From the NCBI RefSeq assembly GCF_000147075.1, contig NC_014484.1:1071501-1135500 (forward strand): a stretch of 64,000 nucleotides of DNA, in the 5' to 3' direction. The DNA is from Spirochaeta thermophila DSM 6192 (GTDB taxonomy: Bacteria > Spirochaetota > Spirochaetia > Winmispirales > Winmispiraceae). Of the stretch, positions 42,344-52,886 are shown piece after piece (within the stretch, counting starts at the first letter, position 1; each line of letters begins with the position of its first letter). A program made the translations under genes and the position numbers. The notes beneath the pieces are model-generated. The model was not told where the DNA came from and searched no databases. It saw nothing but the letters and a program-made list of their open reading frames with translations.

Positions 42344-44107
42344 ATGAGAGAATGGGCTCTGACGAAGTTGAAACGAGAGTGGACCGAACGGATCCGAACC
42401 GTGCTCCTCGATCTGGCCCGGGAGAAGGGCCTCCTCCTCGACGAGGTCGGCCTCGTGGCCCAGCGCCCTCCTTCGTCGCAGTTCGGCGATGTCGCCTTTC
42501 CCCTCTTCGGGTTCGCGAAGGTCTTCAGGACCGCACCCCAGAAGATCGCGGAGGAGGTCGTGGCGCGACTCCTTCCAGAGGGGGCTGTGAGGAAGATTGA
42601 GGGAGCGGGGGGATATGTGAATCTCTTCCTCGACAGAGAGGCGTTCGCCCTTTCGGTGCTCTCCGATATCGCACATGCCGGACCCGGGTACGGAGCCGGA
42701 ACCCTTCACCAGGACAAGCGGATCATGGTGGAATTCTCCTGCCCGAACACCAACAAGCCCCTTCATCTGGGGCACATGCGTAACAACATCCTGGGAGAGA
42801 GTGTCTCTCGCATCCTCGCCTCCCAGGGTGCGGATGTCCTCAAGGTCAATCTCATCAACGACAGGGGGATCCACATCTGCAAGTCCATGCTCGCCTACAA
42901 GAAGTTCGGCGAGGGGAAGACACCCGAGGAGGTGGGGAAGAAGCCGGATCATTTCGTAGGCGACTTCTATGTGAAGTTCAACGAGTGGGCGAAGGAGGAC
43001 TCCACGGCCGAGGAGCAGGCGCGACGGATGCTCAGAGCCTGGGAGGATGGGGATGCCGAGGTGCGGGCCCTCTGGGAGAAGATGAACCGTTGGGCGATCG
43101 AAGGCATAGAACAGACCTACCGTCGCACCGGGATCTCGTTCGACAAGATCTACTATGAGAGTGACACCTATCTGCTTGGCAGAGACCTGGTGTTGAAGGG
43201 ACTCGAGGATGGGGTCTTCTACCAGGAGGAGGACGGCTCGGTCTGGGTGGATCTCTCGGAGATCGGTCTGGACAAGAAGGTGCTCCTTCGGAGCGACGGG
43301 ACGTCCCTCTACCTCACCCAGGACCTGGGAACCGCGGTGGCCCGGTACCAGGACTGGGCCTTCGATCTCCTCATCTATGTGGTGGCCTCCGAACAGAACT
43401 ATCACTTCAGGGTGCTCTTCTACGTCCTCGAAAAGCTCGGTTTCTCCTGGGCGAAGAACCTCTACCATCTCTCGTACGGGATGGTGAATCTCCCCGAAGG
43501 GAAGATGAAGTCCCGTGAGGGGACGGTGGTGGATGCGGACGACCTCCTCGATCGGCTCGTGGAGATGGCCCGCGAGGAGATCAGGGAGAAGGGGCGTGTG
43601 GACGAGGTGGAGGACATCGATCGTACGGCGGAGGCCATCGCCCTGGGCGCCCTTCACTACTTCCTCCTCCAGGTCTCGCCCAACAAGGACATGATCTTCA
43701 ACCCCAAGGAGTCGCTCTCCCTCACCGGCAACACCGGACCCTATCTGCAGTATATGGGCGCCCGCATCTGTAGTATGGAGCGGAAGGCCGATCCTTCCCT
43801 CGTGGTGCCTGTGGAGGAGGTGCCGACGGCCGAGCTTGTCGACGATGCCTCATGGGAGCTCATCGTGCTCCTCTCCCAGTTCCCCGAGGTCGTGGAATCG
43901 GCTGCCAGGGAGTACAACCCGTCTCTGGTCATAGGTTTCCTCTACGAGTTGGGAAAGACCTTCAGCAGCTTCTACCACGACAACCCCATCATCACCCATC
44001 CGAATAAAGATACCGCCCGGGCAAGGCTCGCGCTCGCCCGAGGGATCCGACAAGTGTTGGAGAACGGATTCAGACTGGTGAACATACCGTTCCTCGAGAG
44101 GATGTAA
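42344..44107 (+). CDS. argS: Arginyl-tRNA synthetase
   Basis: A 587-residue class I aminoacyl-tRNA synthetase. The HIGH-type motif is PNTNKPLHLGHMRNN, and the KMSKS-type motif is GKMKSREGTVV. The N-terminal Add-1 tRNA-binding domain (about residues 1-115) and the helical anticodon-binding domain ending RLVNIPFLERM are complete. The start at 42344 has an AGGAAG site 7 bases upstream; an earlier in-frame ATG at 42281 lies directly after the previous gene and is less likely. Confidence 0.96.
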   Translation: MREWALTKLKREWTERIRTVLLDLAREKGLLLDEVGLVAQRPPSSQFGDVAFPLFGFAKVFRTAPQKIAEEVVARLLPEGAVRKIEGAGGYVNLFLDREAFALSVLSDIAHAGPGYGAGTLHQDKRIMVEFSCPNTNKPLHLGHMRNNILGESVSRILASQGADVLKVNLINDRGIHICKSMLAYKKFGEGKTPEEVGKKPDHFVGDFYVKFNEWAKEDSTAEEQARRMLRAWEDGDAEVRALWEKMNRWAIEGIEQTYRRTGISFDKIYYESDTYLLGRDLVLKGLEDGVFYQEEDGSVWVDLSEIGLDKKVLLRSDGTSLYLTQDLGTAVARYQDWAFDLLIYVVASEQNYHFRVLFYVLEKLGFSWAKNLYHLSYGMVNLPEGKMKSREGTVVDADDLLDRLVEMAREEIREKGRVDEVEDIDRTAEAIALGALHYFLLQVSPNKDMIFNPKESLSLTGNTGPYLQYMGARICSMERKADPSLVVPVEEVPTAELVDDASWELIVLLSQFPEVVESAAREYNPSLVIGFLYELGKTFSSFYHDNPIITHPNKDTARARLALARGIRQVLENGFRLVNIPFLERM

Positions 44108-44111
44108 CAAT

Positions 44112-44152
44112 CTACAAAAATGTAGAAAATTCTTCTCGAAAACCTACATTTT
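44112..44152. promoter_or_regulatory. Inverted repeats of a TGTAG/CTACA element upstream of gltB
   Basis: CTACA (44112), TGTAG (44121) and CTACA (44144) give a 14-base palindrome CTACAAAAATGTAG and a perfect 9-bp inverted repeat AAAATGTAG / CTACATTTT with an 18-base spacer. They lie 130-175 bases before the predicted gltB start of transcription, the usual range for activator sites of sigma-54 promoters. Confidence 0.5.
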
Positions 44153-44170
44153 GGTGGGTCATGAGGGGGA

Positions 44171-44216
44171 GAGGGGTGGGGGCGTGAACCGGTATCTCGG
44201 TAGTCCCTCCCACCCC
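44171..44216 (+). terminator. Possible weak terminator hairpin after argS
   Basis: GGGGTGGG (44173-44180) can pair with CCCACCCC (44209-44216), with a smaller hairpin in the loop. No good T-run follows, so termination is uncertain. Confidence 0.35.
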
Positions 44217-44239
44217 GGTACTTATTCTACTCTCGGGTA

Positions 44240-44256
44240 TTGTATAAATATTACAA
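44240..44256. promoter_or_regulatory. AT-rich inverted repeat just upstream of the gltB promoter
   Basis: TTGTA, 7 AT bases, TACAA. The internal ATAAATATTA (44244-44253) recurs as a direct copy at 44275-44284, exactly 31 bases on (about three helical turns), straddling the predicted promoter. Confidence 0.45.
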
Positions 44257-44259
44257 ATC

Positions 44260-44275
44260 TGGTACGTTCTTTGCA
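44260..44275 (+). promoter_or_regulatory. Predicted sigma-54 promoter of gltBD
   Basis: TGGTACG, 4 bases, TTGCA: the invariant GG (44261-44262) and GC (44273-44274) are exactly 10 bases apart, and only one base differs from the core consensus TGGCACG-N4-TTGCA. The predicted start of transcription is near 44286, giving a leader of about 28 bases. Confidence 0.6.
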
Positions 44276-44313
44276 TAAATATTAGTCCCGAAATTTCTGC
44301 GATGGAGAGGTGT

Positions 44314-47300
44314 ATGGCGTTCAAGAAGAGACCGGGTCCGCATGGCTTGTACCACCCCTGGTTCGAACACGACAGTTGCGGTGTGGGATTCGTCGCCAAC
44401 ATCAAGGGGCGACCGAGTCACACGATCGTGGAGCACGCGAAGGACATCCTCATCCATATGACGCACCGCGGTGCGGTGGGCAGTGAGAAGAACACGGGCG
44501 ATGGCGCCGGCATCCTGGTGTCCCTCCCTCATGCCTTCCTCGCACGGGTCGCAAAGGAAGACCTGGGCATCGATCTCCCCCCCGAGGGGAGCTATGCCGC
44601 AGGGCTCGTCTTTTTCCCCCGGGAGGAAGAGAGACGGGAGGCCTGTCGTGTCGTCATGGAGGAAGTGACCGCTCGTTACGGGCAGAAGGTGCTCGGCTGG
44701 AGGAGGGTGCCGGTGGTCGACGACATGATCGGCCCTACGGCGAAGGCCTCCGAGCCGGTCATCGAGATGTTGTTCGTAGGCGCGGAAGAAGGGATCGATA
44801 TCGACACTTTCGAACGCAGGCTCTTCCTCATAAGGAAAAAGGCGACCCACATGCTCCGGGGAAAGGAGCACGATCCCGACGACTTTTTCTATGTCTGCAG
44901 TCTTTCCCCTCGGGTGATCGTCTACAAGGGGATGCTCACCCCCGAACAGCTCTTCCGGTTCTATCCTGATATCATGTCCCCCGACTTTGCCTCGCACATC
45001 GCCATGGTGCATTCCCGGTTCTCCACCAACACCTTCCCGAGCTGGGACCGGGCCCAGCCGTGTCGTTACATGAGCCATAACGGAGAGATCAACACCCTGA
45101 GAGGCAACATCAACAAGATGCGGTCGAGAGAGGGGCTTCTCAAGAGCGACCTCTTGGGAGACGAGCTCAAGGAGATCTTCCCCATCATCGAGCCGGATCT
45201 CTCCGACTCGGGAACCTTTGACAATGTGCTCGAGCTCCTCATGATGGGAGGGAGGAGCCTTCCCGAGGCCGTGATGATGATGATTCCCGAGGCCTGGCAG
45301 AACTACAAGATGGAGGACGACAAGAGGGACTTCTACAAGTACATGAGCTGCCTCATGGAGCCGTGGGACGGCCCGGCCTCCATCGCCTTCACCGACGGAC
45401 GCGTGATCGGTGCGGTACTCGATCGGAACGGTCTCAGGCCGAGCAGGTACTACGTGACCGAGGACGACCTCGTGATCATGGCGAGTGAGGTGGGCGTCCT
45501 CCCCGTGGACCCGGCCAAGGTGGTGAAGAAGGGGCGCCTTCAACCAGGCCGGATGTTCTTCGTCGACTTCCAGGAAGGGCGTATCGTGGATGACGAGGAG
45601 ATCAAGAAGAAGATCTCCAATGCCCGCCCGTATGGGGAGTGGCTCAAGGATCAGGTGATCGAGCTCGATGAGCTCAAGACCGAAGTCGAACCTCATGGCT
45701 TTTACCCCGAGACGATCAAAGAGCGGCTCCGGATGTTCGGATACACGAGGGAACACCTCTCCATGATCCTCAAGCCCATGGTGCAGGATGCGAAGGAGCC
45801 CTTGGGGTCCATGGGGAACGATACACCACTCGCGGTTCTCTCGAACAAGCCACGTCTCATGTACGACTATTTCAAGCAGTTGTTCGCGCAGGTGACCAAT
45901 CCGGCCATCGACTCGATCCGGGAGTGGAAGGTCATGAGCCTGGAGACGTTCATCGGGCCGGAGCGGAACCTCCTCGAGACCACGCCCGAGCACTGTCATA
46001 GGCTCCACCTCCCCTCGCCGTTTCTCACCAACGAGCAGCTCGCGGCACTCAAGCATCTCGACTACCGGGGGTGGCGGTCGAAGGTGATCGATATCACCTT
46101 CCCAAGACGGGATGGGAGGGCGGGGCTCCTCGCATGCCTCGATCGTATCGAGAAGGAGGCGGAAGAGGCCATCGGGGAAGGGTACTCCCTTGTCATCCTT
46201 TCCGACCGGAACGCCGGCCCGGACAGGGTACCGGTGAGCGCCCTCCTCGCCACGGGTACGGTTCACCATCATCTGGTGAGAAAGGCCCTGCGGACACAGA
46301 TCGGCGTCGTAGTGGAGTCGGGCGAACCCCGCGAGGTGCACCACTTCTGCATGCTGGTCGGTTACGGCGCCGATGCGATCAACCCCTATCTGGCCTATGA
46401 GGCCATCTGGGAGATGGGACGCGAGGGAGAACACGAGTACGATGATGAGACTGCCCTCAATCGCTATATCAAGGCCCTCGAGAAGGGAATGCTCAAGGTC
46501 TTCGGTAAGATGGGGATCTCCACCCTCGAGAGCTACAAGGGTGCCCAGATCTTCGAGGCCGTGGGACTCTCCCAGGAGGTGGTGGAGCGCTCCTTCGCCG
46601 GTACGGTGAGCAGACTCGGCGGGGTGGGATACGAGACCCTGGCGGACGAGGCCCTCCTCAGACACAGCCTGGGCTATCCCCGCCGTCCGAAACCCATAGG
46701 GGACGACCTCCCCAATCCCGGGGATTTCCACTACCGCTATGCCGGCGAGAAGCACATGTGGGATCCAGAGTCCATCGCGAACCTCCAGCACGCATGTTGG
46801 TACAACGATCCTGAGGCCTATCGGCGATTCTCCGAGCGGCAGAACCGACGTTCCAGGGAACAGGCCACGATCAGAGGACTCCTCAGGTTCAAGAAGACCA
46901 CGCCCATCCCTATCGAGGAGGTGGAACCTGCCTCGGAGATCGTGAAGCGCTTCGCTACCGGGGCGATGAGCTTCGGTTCCATCTCGCAGGAGGCACATGA
47001 GACACTCGCCATCGCGATGAACAGACTCGGCGGCAAGTCGAATACGGGTGAAGGTGGAGAACTGCCCGAGCGTTTCCTCCCTCTCCCTAACGGGGATTCC
47101 AAGCGCTCGGCCATCAAGCAGGTGGCATCGGGCCGCTTTGGAGTGACCATCAACTACCTCACCAATGCCGACGATATCCAGATCAAAATCGCCCAAGGGG
47201 CCAAGCCCGGGGAGGGGGGAGAGCTTCCCGGGCACAAGGTCTTCGAGATCATCGCCCGAACCCGGTATACCACACCCGGCGTCGGTCTCATCAGTCCTCC

Positions 47301-48846
47301 CCCTCACCACGACATCTACTCCATCGAGGACCTCGCCCAGCTCATCTTCGACCTCAAGAACTCGAATCCGGGCGCCCGCATCAGCGTGAAGCTCGTCTCC
47401 GAGGTGGGAGTGGGTACCATCGCCGCAGGAGTGGTCAAGGGCCATGCTGACCATGTCCTCATCTCTGGACACGACGGGGGCACCGGGGCGTCACCGCTCA
47501 CCGGTATCAAGCACGCAGGCCTCCCGTGGGAGCTCGGTATCGCAGAGACGCACCAGACCTTGGTGATGAACGATCTGCGTTCCCGCACCGTGCTCCAGGC
47601 CGACGGTCAGATCAAGACGGGACGGGACGTGGTGATCGCCGCGCTCCTCGGTGCGGAGGAGTGCGGGTTCGCAACCGCCCCGCTCATCGTGATGGGCTGT
47701 ATCATGATGAGGAAGTGCCACAAGAACACCTGCCCTGTGGGCGTGGCAACCCAGGACGAGCGGCTCAGGGCGAAGTTCAGGGGCAAACCCGAATACGTGG
47801 AACGCTACTTCCACTTCGTGGCCGAAGAAGTACGCGAGATCATGGCCCAACTCGGTGTCCGCACCTTCAACGAGCTGGTCGGACGCACCGACCTCCTGGA
47901 GGTGGACGAGGATGCCATCCCCGAGAAGGCGGCAGGTCTGGATCTCACCCCTGTGCTTGCTCAGCCCCTCAGGCCTCGTCCGGACGTGGGAGTCTACTGC
48001 ATGCAGGCCCAGGACCATGGTATCGATACGGTGCTCGATCGGAGGCTCATCGAGGATATCGTCCCTGCGGCGAAACGTGGGGAGAAGAAGGAGCTCTTCT
48101 ATCACATCCGTAATACCGACCGGGCCACCGGCACCATGCTCAGTCATTCCCTCACCAAGGAACTGGGAGCCGATGCCCTGGAGGACGACAGCTTCATCGT
48201 CCGCTTCAAGGGCTCTGCGGGTCAGAGCTTCGGAGCGTGGCTCGCGAAGGGGCTCACCTTCATCCTCGAAGGTGATGCGAACGACTACGTGGGTAAGGGA
48301 CTTTCCGGAGGGAAACTCGTCGTCGTCCCGCCTGCCGAGTCGGATTTCGTCCCGGAGGAGAACATCATCGTGGGGAACGTGGTGCTTTACGGTGCCGTCT
48401 ATGGTGAAGCCTATTTCCGAGGCATGGCGGCGGAACGTTTCTGTGTGAGGAACTCCGGTGTCCACGCCGTGGTGGAAGGGGTGGGCGATCACGCATGTGA
48501 GTACATGACTGGGGGAATCGCCGTGATCCTCGGGTCTACGGGTCGGAACTTCGGTGCGGGGATGAGTGGAGGTATCGCCTACGTGTGGGACAAGGATGGG
48601 GAGTTCAGGGAGAAGGTGAACTACGACATGGTGAACGTGAGGGAGCTCCTCCCCGAGGATGAAGAGAACATCCTGAGACTGGTGAGGAATCACCTCTCGT
48701 ATACGGGTTCCACCGTGGCCGCTCATGTCCTCGAGACATGGGAGGAGCGCAGGAACGAGTTCGTCAAGGTGATCTCTCCCGAATACGAACGAGTCCTTGA
48801 GAGAAAGAAGAAGGGATTGCCGCTCGTGGAGGTGACACATGGGTAA
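44314..48846 (+). CDS. gltB: Glutamate synthase, large (alpha) subunit
   Basis: A 1510-residue enzyme that transfers the amide of glutamine to 2-oxoglutarate. Cys22 ([12 protein letters not shown]) is the amidotransferase nucleophile exposed after cleavage of a 21-residue propeptide. The central FMN barrel carries [25 protein letters not shown] and [13 protein letters not shown]; cysteines in [17 protein letters not shown] bind the 3Fe-4S cluster; the C-terminal beta-helix has [17 protein letters not shown]. The start at 44314 has GGAGAGG 4 bases upstream, rather than the ATG at 44302. Confidence 0.97.
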   Translation: MAFKKRPGPHGLYHPWFEHDSCGVGFVANIKGRPSHTIVEHAKDILIHMTHRGAVGSEKNTGDGAGILVSLPHAFLARVAKEDLGIDLPPEGSYAAGLVFFPREEERREACRVVMEEVTARYGQKVLGWRRVPVVDDMIGPTAKASEPVIEMLFVGAEEGIDIDTFERRLFLIRKKATHMLRGKEHDPDDFFYVCSLSPRVIVYKGMLTPEQLFRFYPDIMSPDFASHIAMVHSRFSTNTFPSWDRAQPCRYMSHNGEINTLRGNINKMRSREGLLKSDLLGDELKEIFPIIEPDLSDSGTFDNVLELLMMGGRSLPEAVMMMIPEAWQNYKMEDDKRDFYKYMSCLMEPWDGPASIAFTDGRVIGAVLDRNGLRPSRYYVTEDDLVIMASEVGVLPVDPAKVVKKGRLQPGRMFFVDFQEGRIVDDEEIKKKISNARPYGEWLKDQVIELDELKTEVEPHGFYPETIKERLRMFGYTREHLSMILKPMVQDAKEPLGSMGNDTPLAVLSNKPRLMYDYFKQLFAQVTNPAIDSIREWKVMSLETFIGPERNLLETTPEHCHRLHLPSPFLTNEQLAALKHLDYRGWRSKVIDITFPRRDGRAGLLACLDRIEKEAEEAIGEGYSLVILSDRNAGPDRVPVSALLATGTVHHHLVRKALRTQIGVVVESGEPREVHHFCMLVGYGADAINPYLAYEAIWEMGREGEHEYDDETALNRYIKALEKGMLKVFGKMGISTLESYKGAQIFEAVGLSQEVVERSFAGTVSRLGGVGYETLADEALLRHSLGYPRRPKPIGDDLPNPGDFHYRYAGEKHMWDPESIANLQHACWYNDPEAYRRFSERQNRRSREQATIRGLLRFKKTTPIPIEEVEPASEIVKRFATGAMSFGSISQEAHETLAIAMNRLGGKSNTGEGGELPERFLPLPNGDSKRSAIKQVASGRFGVTINYLTNADDIQIKIAQGAKPGEGGELPGHKVFEIIARTRYTTPGVGLISPPPHHDIYSIEDLAQLIFDLKNSNPGARISVKLVSEVGVGTIAAGVVKGHADHVLISGHDGGTGASPLTGIKHAGLPWELGIAETHQTLVMNDLRSRTVLQADGQIKTGRDVVIAALLGAEECGFATAPLIVMGCIMMRKCHKNTCPVGVATQDERLRAKFRGKPEYVERYFHFVAEEVREIMAQLGVRTFNELVGRTDLLEVDEDAIPEKAAGLDLTPVLAQPLRPRPDVGVYCMQAQDHGIDTVLDRRLIEDIVPAAKRGEKKELFYHIRNTDRATGTMLSHSLTKELGADALEDDSFIVRFKGSAGQSFGAWLAKGLTFILEGDANDYVGKGLSGGKLVVVPPAESDFVPEENIIVGNVVLYGAVYGEAYFRGMAAERFCVRNSGVHAVVEGVGDHACEYMTGGIAVILGSTGRNFGAGMSGGIAYVWDKDGEFREKVNYDMVNVRELLPEDEENILRLVRNHLSYTGSTVAAHVLETWEERRNEFVKVISPEYERVLERKKKGLPLVEVTHG

Positions 48847-50314
48847 GCCGACTGGATTCATGGAATATGCCCGCAAGGGGATCGTCGATAGAGATCCTCT
48901 TGATCGGATAAGGGATTTCGAGGAGTTCCACATCCACCTTTCCGAGGAGGAGCGGAGACAGCAGGGGGCCCGTTGCATGGACTGCGGAGTTCCCTTCTGT
49001 CACACCTCCTATGGGTGCCCCATCCATAACCTCATCCCGGAGTGGAACGACCTCGTCTACAAGGGGAAATGGGAAGAGGCCTTCTATCGCCTCAAATACA
49101 CCAACAACTTCCCCGAATTCACCGGACGGGTCTGTCCCGCCCCCTGTGAGACGGCCTGTGTGCTCGGGATCAACGAGCCCGCGGTGACCATCAAGGACAA
49201 CGAGTGCACGATCATCGATCGGGCCTATGAGATGGGGCTGATGGTGCCCCGCCCGCCGAAGGTACGCACCGGGAAGCGGGTGGCCGTGGTGGGGAGCGGA
49301 CCGGCGGGACTCGCCGCCGCAGACCAGCTCAATCAAGCGGGTCATCAGGTGACGGTATTCGAGCGTGATGACAGGCCCGGTGGGCTTCTCATGTACGGGA
49401 TCCCCAACATGAAGCTGGACAAGGGGCTCGTGCAACGGCGGATCGACATCATGGTCCAGGAGGGGGTGGAGATCGTCACGAACGCGTGGGTAGGAAGGGA
49501 TGTGGATCCGGAGAAGCTCGTGGCCGAATACGACGCGGTGATCCTCGCCATAGGGTCGACCAGGCCGAGGGATCTCCCCGTGCCGGGACGTGATCTCAAG
49601 GGGATTCACTTCGCAATGGAGTTCCTCAAGGCCAACACCAAGAGTCTCCTCGATTCGAATCTCTCGGACGGCACCTACATTTCGGCCAAGGACAAGCACG
49701 TGATTGTCATAGGAGGCGGCGATACCGGGAACGATTGTATCGGCACTTCCATCCGCCACGGTTGCGCAGGAGTGACGAACTTCGAGCTTCTCCCCAAGCC
49801 TCCGGAAGAGAGGGAGAAAGCGGCGCCGTGGCCCCTCTATCCGCGGATGTTCAAGGTGGACTACGGTCATGCCGAGGCCATCGCGAAATTCGGAAGGGAT
49901 CCGCGGGAATACTGCATCCTCACCAAGGAGTTCATCGGGGATGCACGCGGACATGTGAAGGCCGTCCGCACGGTCAGGGTGGAGTGGGGGAAGGACGAAC
50001 AGGGACGTCACGTGATGAAAGAGATCCCCGGCACTGAGGAGATCTGGAAGGCCGATCTCGTCCTTCTTGCCCTGGGCTTCCTGGGGCCGGAAGAGGACGT
50101 GCCTGGAATCCTCGGCCTCGAGAGGGATCCGAGGAGCAACATAGCGGCACCTTACGGCTCCTTCCTCACCTCGCATCCCAAGGTGTTCGCTGCAGGTGAC
50201 GCCAGGCGGGGCCAATCCCTCGTGGTATGGGCCATCCATGAAGGGCGTGAAGCTGCATACGAAGTGGACCGGTTCCTCATGGGAGAGAGTGTTCTGCCCA
50301 GGATGAGACCTTGA
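48839..50314 (+). CDS. gltD: Glutamate synthase, small (beta) subunit
   Basis: A 491-residue flavoprotein that oxidises NAD(P)H and passes electrons to GltB. N-terminal cysteines in [16 protein letters not shown] and CPAPCETAC bind 4Fe-4S clusters. FAD binding is at [17 protein letters not shown] and NAD(P)H binding at [17 protein letters not shown]; the end [21 protein letters not shown] is diagnostic. It overlaps gltB by 8 bases, so the subunits are coupled. The rplU promoter begins inside its stop codon. Confidence 0.97.
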   Translation: MGKPTGFMEYARKGIVDRDPLDRIRDFEEFHIHLSEEERRQQGARCMDCGVPFCHTSYGCPIHNLIPEWNDLVYKGKWEEAFYRLKYTNNFPEFTGRVCPAPCETACVLGINEPAVTIKDNECTIIDRAYEMGLMVPRPPKVRTGKRVAVVGSGPAGLAAADQLNQAGHQVTVFERDDRPGGLLMYGIPNMKLDKGLVQRRIDIMVQEGVEIVTNAWVGRDVDPEKLVAEYDAVILAIGSTRPRDLPVPGRDLKGIHFAMEFLKANTKSLLDSNLSDGTYISAKDKHVIVIGGGDTGNDCIGTSIRHGCAGVTNFELLPKPPEEREKAAPWPLYPRMFKVDYGHAEAIAKFGRDPREYCILTKEFIGDARGHVKAVRTVRVEWGKDEQGRHVMKEIPGTEEIWKADLVLLALGFLGPEEDVPGILGLERDPRSNIAAPYGSFLTSHPKVFAAGDARRGQSLVVWAIHEGREAAYEVDRFLMGESVLPRMRP

Positions 50315-50339
50315 CCATGCAGCGCCTATATGGTATACA
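50311..50339 (+). promoter_or_regulatory. Sigma-70-type promoter of the rplU operon
   Basis: TTGACC (50311-50316), 17 bases, TATACA (50334-50339); predicted start of transcription near 50346. The -35 box overlaps the gltD stop codon. Confidence 0.75.
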
Positions 50340-50368
50340 CACCAGGACATTTCAGAGAGGGTAGGACT

Positions 50369-50680
50369 ATGTACGCAGTGGTAGAAATCGGTGGTAAGCA
50401 GTACAAGGCTGAAGAGGGGAAGATCCTCAAGGTGGAACGGCTCCATGCAGATGAGGGGCAGCCGGTGGATATCGACACCGTCCTCATGGTGCGGGACGAT
50501 GCCGGGATAAAAGTGGGTGCACCGTATGTGACAGGTGCAAAGGTGAAGGCCGTGGTCTCCGGGCACGGGAAAGACCGGAAGGTGATCGTCTTCAAGTATA
50601 AGAGGAGGAAGAACTACCGGAGGAAACAGGGCCACAGGCAGCAGTACACCCTCCTGAAGGTGGAACAGATACAGGCCTAG
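50369..50680 (+). CDS. rplU: 50S ribosomal protein L21
   Basis: A 103-residue ribosomal protein with the family start MYAVVEIGGKQYKAEEG and the RNA-binding end YKRRKNYRRKQGHRQQYT. The start at 50369 was chosen from the Shine-Dalgarno GAGAGGGTAGG; a GTG or ATG further upstream would add residues not found in L21. It opens an operon of at least eight genes in the widely conserved order rplU-prp-rpmA-obg. Confidence 0.96.
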   Translation: MYAVVEIGGKQYKAEEGKILKVERLHADEGQPVDIDTVLMVRDDAGIKVGAPYVTGAKVKAVVSGHGKDRKVIVFKYKRRKNYRRKQGHRQQYTLLKVEQIQA

Positions 50681-50684
50681 CGGG

Positions 50685-51002
50685 ATGATCCGGGTCCTCC
50701 TTGAGGTGCAGGAAGGAGTTCTGCGGACGCTCGAGGTCGAGGGGCATGCGACACGGAGGGGGAGCCTGAGTATACCCTGTGCGGGGGTGAGTATACTTGC
50801 GAGGACGGCGGCCCGACTCCTGGAAGAGCGGTTGGGTGGGCTTCTGGAAGGCGAGGCGAGCGAGGAGGGAAGCCTCTGGATCCGGATTCCCTTCGTGGCC
50901 ACAGATCGCGAGTGGTTGGAGGGCGTGACCGCCTTCCTGAAAAAGGGTTTCGAGGATTTGGCTCGGGAGTATCCCGAAGACATCGACTACAGGGAGGAAT
51001 GA
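50685..51002 (+). CDS. prp: Prp-family ribosomal-processing cysteine protease
   Basis: A 105-residue protein between rplU and rpmA. The Prp pattern is visible as the histidine in VEGHATRRG and the cysteine in SIPCAGVSILARTAARLL. In Firmicutes, Prp removes an N-terminal extension from L27. Here L27 has no such extension, so the enzyme either has another substrate or a non-proteolytic role. It starts 4 bases after rplU and ends 3 bases before rpmA. Confidence 0.85.
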   Translation: MIRVLLEVQEGVLRTLEVEGHATRRGSLSIPCAGVSILARTAARLLEERLGGLLEGEASEEGSLWIRIPFVATDREWLEGVTAFLKKGFEDLAREYPEDIDYREE

Positions 51003-51005
51003 CAT

Positions 51006-51263
51006 ATGGCACATAAGAAGGGTGGCGGAAGTTCGAAGAACGGAAGGGATTCTCAGTCGAAGCGCCTCGGGGTGAAACGATTCGGTGGGCAGATCGTGAA
51101 GCCCGGGGAGATCATCGTGAGACAGCGTGGTACCAAGTTCCACCCCGGACTCAATGTGGGGCTGGGCAAAGATTACACCATCTATGCGAAGGTCGAGGGA
51201 CGAGTCAATTTCAGGATCCGCAGGGGGAAGCAGCTCATCGATGTGCTTCCCGTCTCGGTATGA
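51006..51263 (+). CDS. rpmA: 50S ribosomal protein L27
   Basis: An 85-residue protein starting [19 protein letters not shown] and containing [22 protein letters not shown], both typical. The N-terminal tail that reaches the peptidyl-transferase centre begins directly after the initiator methionine, without the cleavable FXXX-type extension known from Firmicutes. It is followed by obg after 15 bases. Confidence 0.97.
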   Translation: MAHKKGGGSSKNGRDSQSKRLGVKRFGGQIVKPGEIIVRQRGTKFHPGLNVGLGKDYTIYAKVEGRVNFRIRRGKQLIDVLPVSV

Positions 51264-51278
51264 TCCTCTTTCAGCTTC

Positions 51279-52310
51279 GTGTCGGATGCGGCAGAGGGTG
51301 TGGAACGTTTCGTCGATGAGGTGGAGATAGAGGTATCCTCCGGGAAGGGGGGGGATGGTTGTGTATCGTTCCGGAGGGAGAAGTATGTCCCCAGGGGCGG
51401 TCCCGACGGAGGCGATGGAGGGAAGGGAGGAGATGTCGTCTTCGTCATACGGCCCAATCTGAAAACCCTCGTGCATCTGAGACGCAGGTCTGTCTACCGA
51501 GCCGGAAACGGTGAGCCGGGACGAGGGAAACAGCAGCACGGCAAGAACGGAGAGGAGTTGGTTATCGAAGTGCCTCCCGGAACGGTGGTCAGGGATGCCG
51601 CGACCGGTGAGGTGCTCAAGGATCTTTCCTCTCTCTCCCCTGAGGAGAAGTGGGTCTTCCTCAGGGGGGGGAGGGGAGGACGGGGAAATGTGCATTTCAA
51701 GTCTCCCACCAATCAGGCTCCCCGTCATGCGGAACCGGGCCGCCCCGGTGAGACACGGAGGATCATCCTCGAACTCAGACTGATCGCCGATATCGGTTTG
51801 GTCGGTTTCCCGAACGCAGGTAAATCCACCCTCCTCAGTGTCGTGACCAATGCGCACCCCCGTATCGCCTCGTATCCCTTCACCACCAGGATCCCCCACC
51901 TCGGTGTGATGTATATCCACGAGACCGAACTCATTCTCGCGGACATCCCCGGCATCATCGAGGGGGCCAGCAGGGGCGCGGGACTCGGTCTCCGATTCCT
52001 CAAGCATATCGCACGAACCGCCGGTCTCGCGTTTCTCATAGACCTCGCGGATGAGATGTGGGAAGGTGCATTCGACATCCTCATGAACGAACTCAGGACC
52101 TATGGGCAGGGCCTTGCCGAGAAACCCTCTATCATCGTGGGGACGAAGATCGATCTCCCCGGTACCGAGGAACGACTCAGGGCCCTCAGGTCCATGCATC
52201 CGGGGATCCCTGTCCTCGGGATTTCGGCAGTCCAGCGGAAGGGGCTCCGGGAGCTCGGGGAAGCCTTTCTCGATCTCAAGCGTCGGGCGGCGGAGGAGGG
52301 CGGCCTATGA
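51279..52310 (+). CDS. obg: GTPase Obg/CgtA
   Basis: A 343-residue GTPase that assists 50S subunit assembly. The glycine-rich Obg domain covers residues 8-165 (SSGKGGDGCVSFRREKYVPRG, GGPDGGDGG), then the G domain has GFPNAGKSTLL (G1), DIPGIIEGAS (G3) and GTKIDLP (G4). There is no extra C-terminal domain. The start is GTG at 51279, or possibly GTG at 51300, which fits the family N-terminus (ERFVDEV) better; neither has a good Shine-Dalgarno. Confidence 0.94.
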   Translation: MSDAAEGVERFVDEVEIEVSSGKGGDGCVSFRREKYVPRGGPDGGDGGKGGDVVFVIRPNLKTLVHLRRRSVYRAGNGEPGRGKQQHGKNGEELVIEVPPGTVVRDAATGEVLKDLSSLSPEEKWVFLRGGRGGRGNVHFKSPTNQAPRHAEPGRPGETRRIILELRLIADIGLVGFPNAGKSTLLSVVTNAHPRIASYPFTTRIPHLGVMYIHETELILADIPGIIEGASRGAGLGLRFLKHIARTAGLAFLIDLADEMWEGAFDILMNELRTYGQGLAEKPSIIVGTKIDLPGTEERLRALRSMHPGIPVLGISAVQRKGLRELGEAFLDLKRRAAEEGGL

Positions 52311-52879
52311 GGGTCCTCCTCTTCGGAGGCACATTCAACCCCATTCACGTAGGACACCTTTTCGTCGCAGAGGAAGCCTGTGTAGAGCTTGGGTATGAGA
52401 AGGTGATCTTCGTGCCTGCCTACCGTCCTGCCCACAAGGTCCTTGCAGACCACGACGATCCCATGCACAGGTACAAGATGGTCGAACGCGCGACTGCAGG
52501 CAACCCTCGATTCACGGTGGATGATTGCGAGATACGTCGGCAGGGGACTTCGTATACTCTCGACACGATCACATATCTCATGGAGACTCTGCCGTTGACG
52601 GGGAAACTTGGCCTCCTCATAGGAGACGACCTGGTCCCCGGCTTTTCCTCGTGGAAGCATGCCGATATCCTTCCGGAACTCGTCGATATAGTGATCGCAC
52701 GGAGGACTTCTTCCTCACCCTATGAGGTGCCATGGCGTCACACCTATATCACCAACACCATCATTCACATCTCCTCTTCGGAAATTCGTGAAAGGGTTGC
52801 CCAAGGAAAGGCCTTTCGATATCTTGTCCCTGAACCGGTGTATGAGTATATCGTGGAACACGGACTCTATAGATCATAG
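52307..52879 (+). CDS. nadD: Nicotinate-mononucleotide adenylyltransferase
   Basis: A 190-residue enzyme that adenylates nicotinate mononucleotide in NAD synthesis. GGTFNPIHVGHLFVAEEA holds the (H/T)xGH nucleotidyl-transfer motif, and IHISSSEIRERVAQG is the C-terminal ISSTxIR-type motif. It overlaps obg by 4 bases and is typically followed by yqeK, as here. It works in the same pathway as nadC and nadB, which are 3 kb downstream. Confidence 0.95.
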   Translation: MRVLLFGGTFNPIHVGHLFVAEEACVELGYEKVIFVPAYRPAHKVLADHDDPMHRYKMVERATAGNPRFTVDDCEIRRQGTSYTLDTITYLMETLPLTGKLGLLIGDDLVPGFSSWKHADILPELVDIVIARRTSSSPYEVPWRHTYITNTIIHISSSEIRERVAQGKAFRYLVPEPVYEYIVEHGLYRS

Positions 52880-52886
52880 GCACCTC

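Noticed and set aside
44251..47472. A very long open frame (over 1000 codons) on the minus strand opposite gltB
   Set aside because: It is an antisense shadow caused by high-GC codon use; the translation is rich in histidine, arginine and glutamate without any family motif, while gltB is certain.
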